Positions 5,010 through 5,062 of a DNA stretch of 5,062 nt are shown here, one piece after another (position 1 is the first letter of the stretch; the number at the start of each line of letters is the position of its first letter). Both the position numbers and the translations under genes were made by a program. The stretch is taken from contig JAJRSV010000225.1 in the NCBI GenBank assembly GCA_024278655.1, positions 1-5,062 of the forward strand, read 5' to 3'. Origin of the DNA: Bacteroidota bacterium (lineage in GTDB: Bacteria > Bacteroidota > Ignavibacteria > Ignavibacteriales > Ignavibacteriaceae). Under the pieces are notes generated by a model. The model was given only the letters and a program-made list of their open reading frames with translations. It did not search any database and was not told where the DNA came from.

Positions 5010-5029
5010 ATAGGTCGTCTCTACGAGAC
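5010..5029. repeat. Hairpin H7, second copy of the ATAGGTC hairpin
   Basis: ATAGGTC is followed by GTCTC-TAC-GAGAC (5017-5029). Against H5 the prefix, loop and outer stem pairs are identical, while two adjacent stem pairs are swapped: T-A to C-G and C-G to T-A. All four changed bases keep pairing. The flanks after the hairpin differ from those of H5. Confidence 0.65.
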
Positions 5030-5062
5030 TATTATAAAATCACAAATCTCAAAAAACAAAAC

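Larger units (their letters stand above)
4578..5062. other. 485-bp non-coding region: heptad tract plus hairpin array
   Basis: No convincing gene is present from the frr stop to the window edge. The region contains a 7-nt periodic tract (4613-4654) and seven short hairpins at 4685, 4742, 4788, 4840, 4944, 4984 and 5017. Stretches 4861-4935 and 5030-5062 are AT-rich and hold little structure that I can see, apart from CAATT/AATTG (4860-4876) and GTCAAT/ATTGAC (4869-4904). A 133-codon open frame at 4612-5013 runs through the repeats and is most likely spurious: no Shine-Dalgarno, a Phe/Ser/Arg-rich composition unlike the neighbours, and codons that simply follow the palindromes. The T-rich flank of the 4944 hairpin may stop frr transcripts. 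Confidence 0.8.

Noticed and set aside
4612..5013. 133-codon open frame (and a second one at 4695-4940) in the region after frr
   Set aside because: It begins inside the heptad repeat, has no Shine-Dalgarno, runs straight through six palindromes, and gives a Phe/Ser/Arg-rich sequence resembling no family I know. Most likely a spurious frame across repeats.

Overview
The window is a block of core translation genes from a low-GC member of the Bacteroidota/Chlorobi (FCB) group. Three things point there: the gene order rplM-rpsI-rpsB-tsf, a promoter with a TAnnTTTG -7 element, and protein wording closest to what I remember of Chlorobi and Ignavibacteria. Most genes have good Shine-Dalgarno sequences, which fits Ignavibacteria or Chlorobi better than Bacteroidia. 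This placement is inferred from memory of the families, not from a search.

Layout: (1) 1-253 holds the possible tail of an upstream gene, a wide inverted repeat and a promoter in front of rplM. (2) 254-3123 holds rplM (uL13), rpsI (uS9), rpsB (uS2) and tsf (EF-Ts) on the + strand, closed by a strong intrinsic terminator at 3134-3163. A 121-bp gap before rpsB can fold into three nested helices and is a candidate r-protein leader RNA. (3) 3264-4577 holds pyrH (UMP kinase) and frr (ribosome recycling factor), 18 bp apart. (4) 4578-5062 has no convincing gene. It starts with a 7-nt periodic tract and continues with seven short hairpins, several of which are variants of each other with compensated stem changes.

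The genes form one functional set. L13 and S9 build the large and small subunits, S2 completes the 30S platform side, EF-Ts recharges EF-Tu, RRF splits post-termination ribosomes, and UMP kinase feeds pyrimidine nucleotides to RNA synthesis. The terminator after tsf suggests that pyrH-frr is transcribed separately or by limited read-through.

The coding genes are ordinary apart from a 115-residue charged tail on S2 and a His in place of the usual Asn in the UMP kinase GTGNP motif. The parts most worth a second look are the hairpin array downstream of frr and the candidate rpsB leader. I see no sign of a defence, mobile or biosynthetic gene system.
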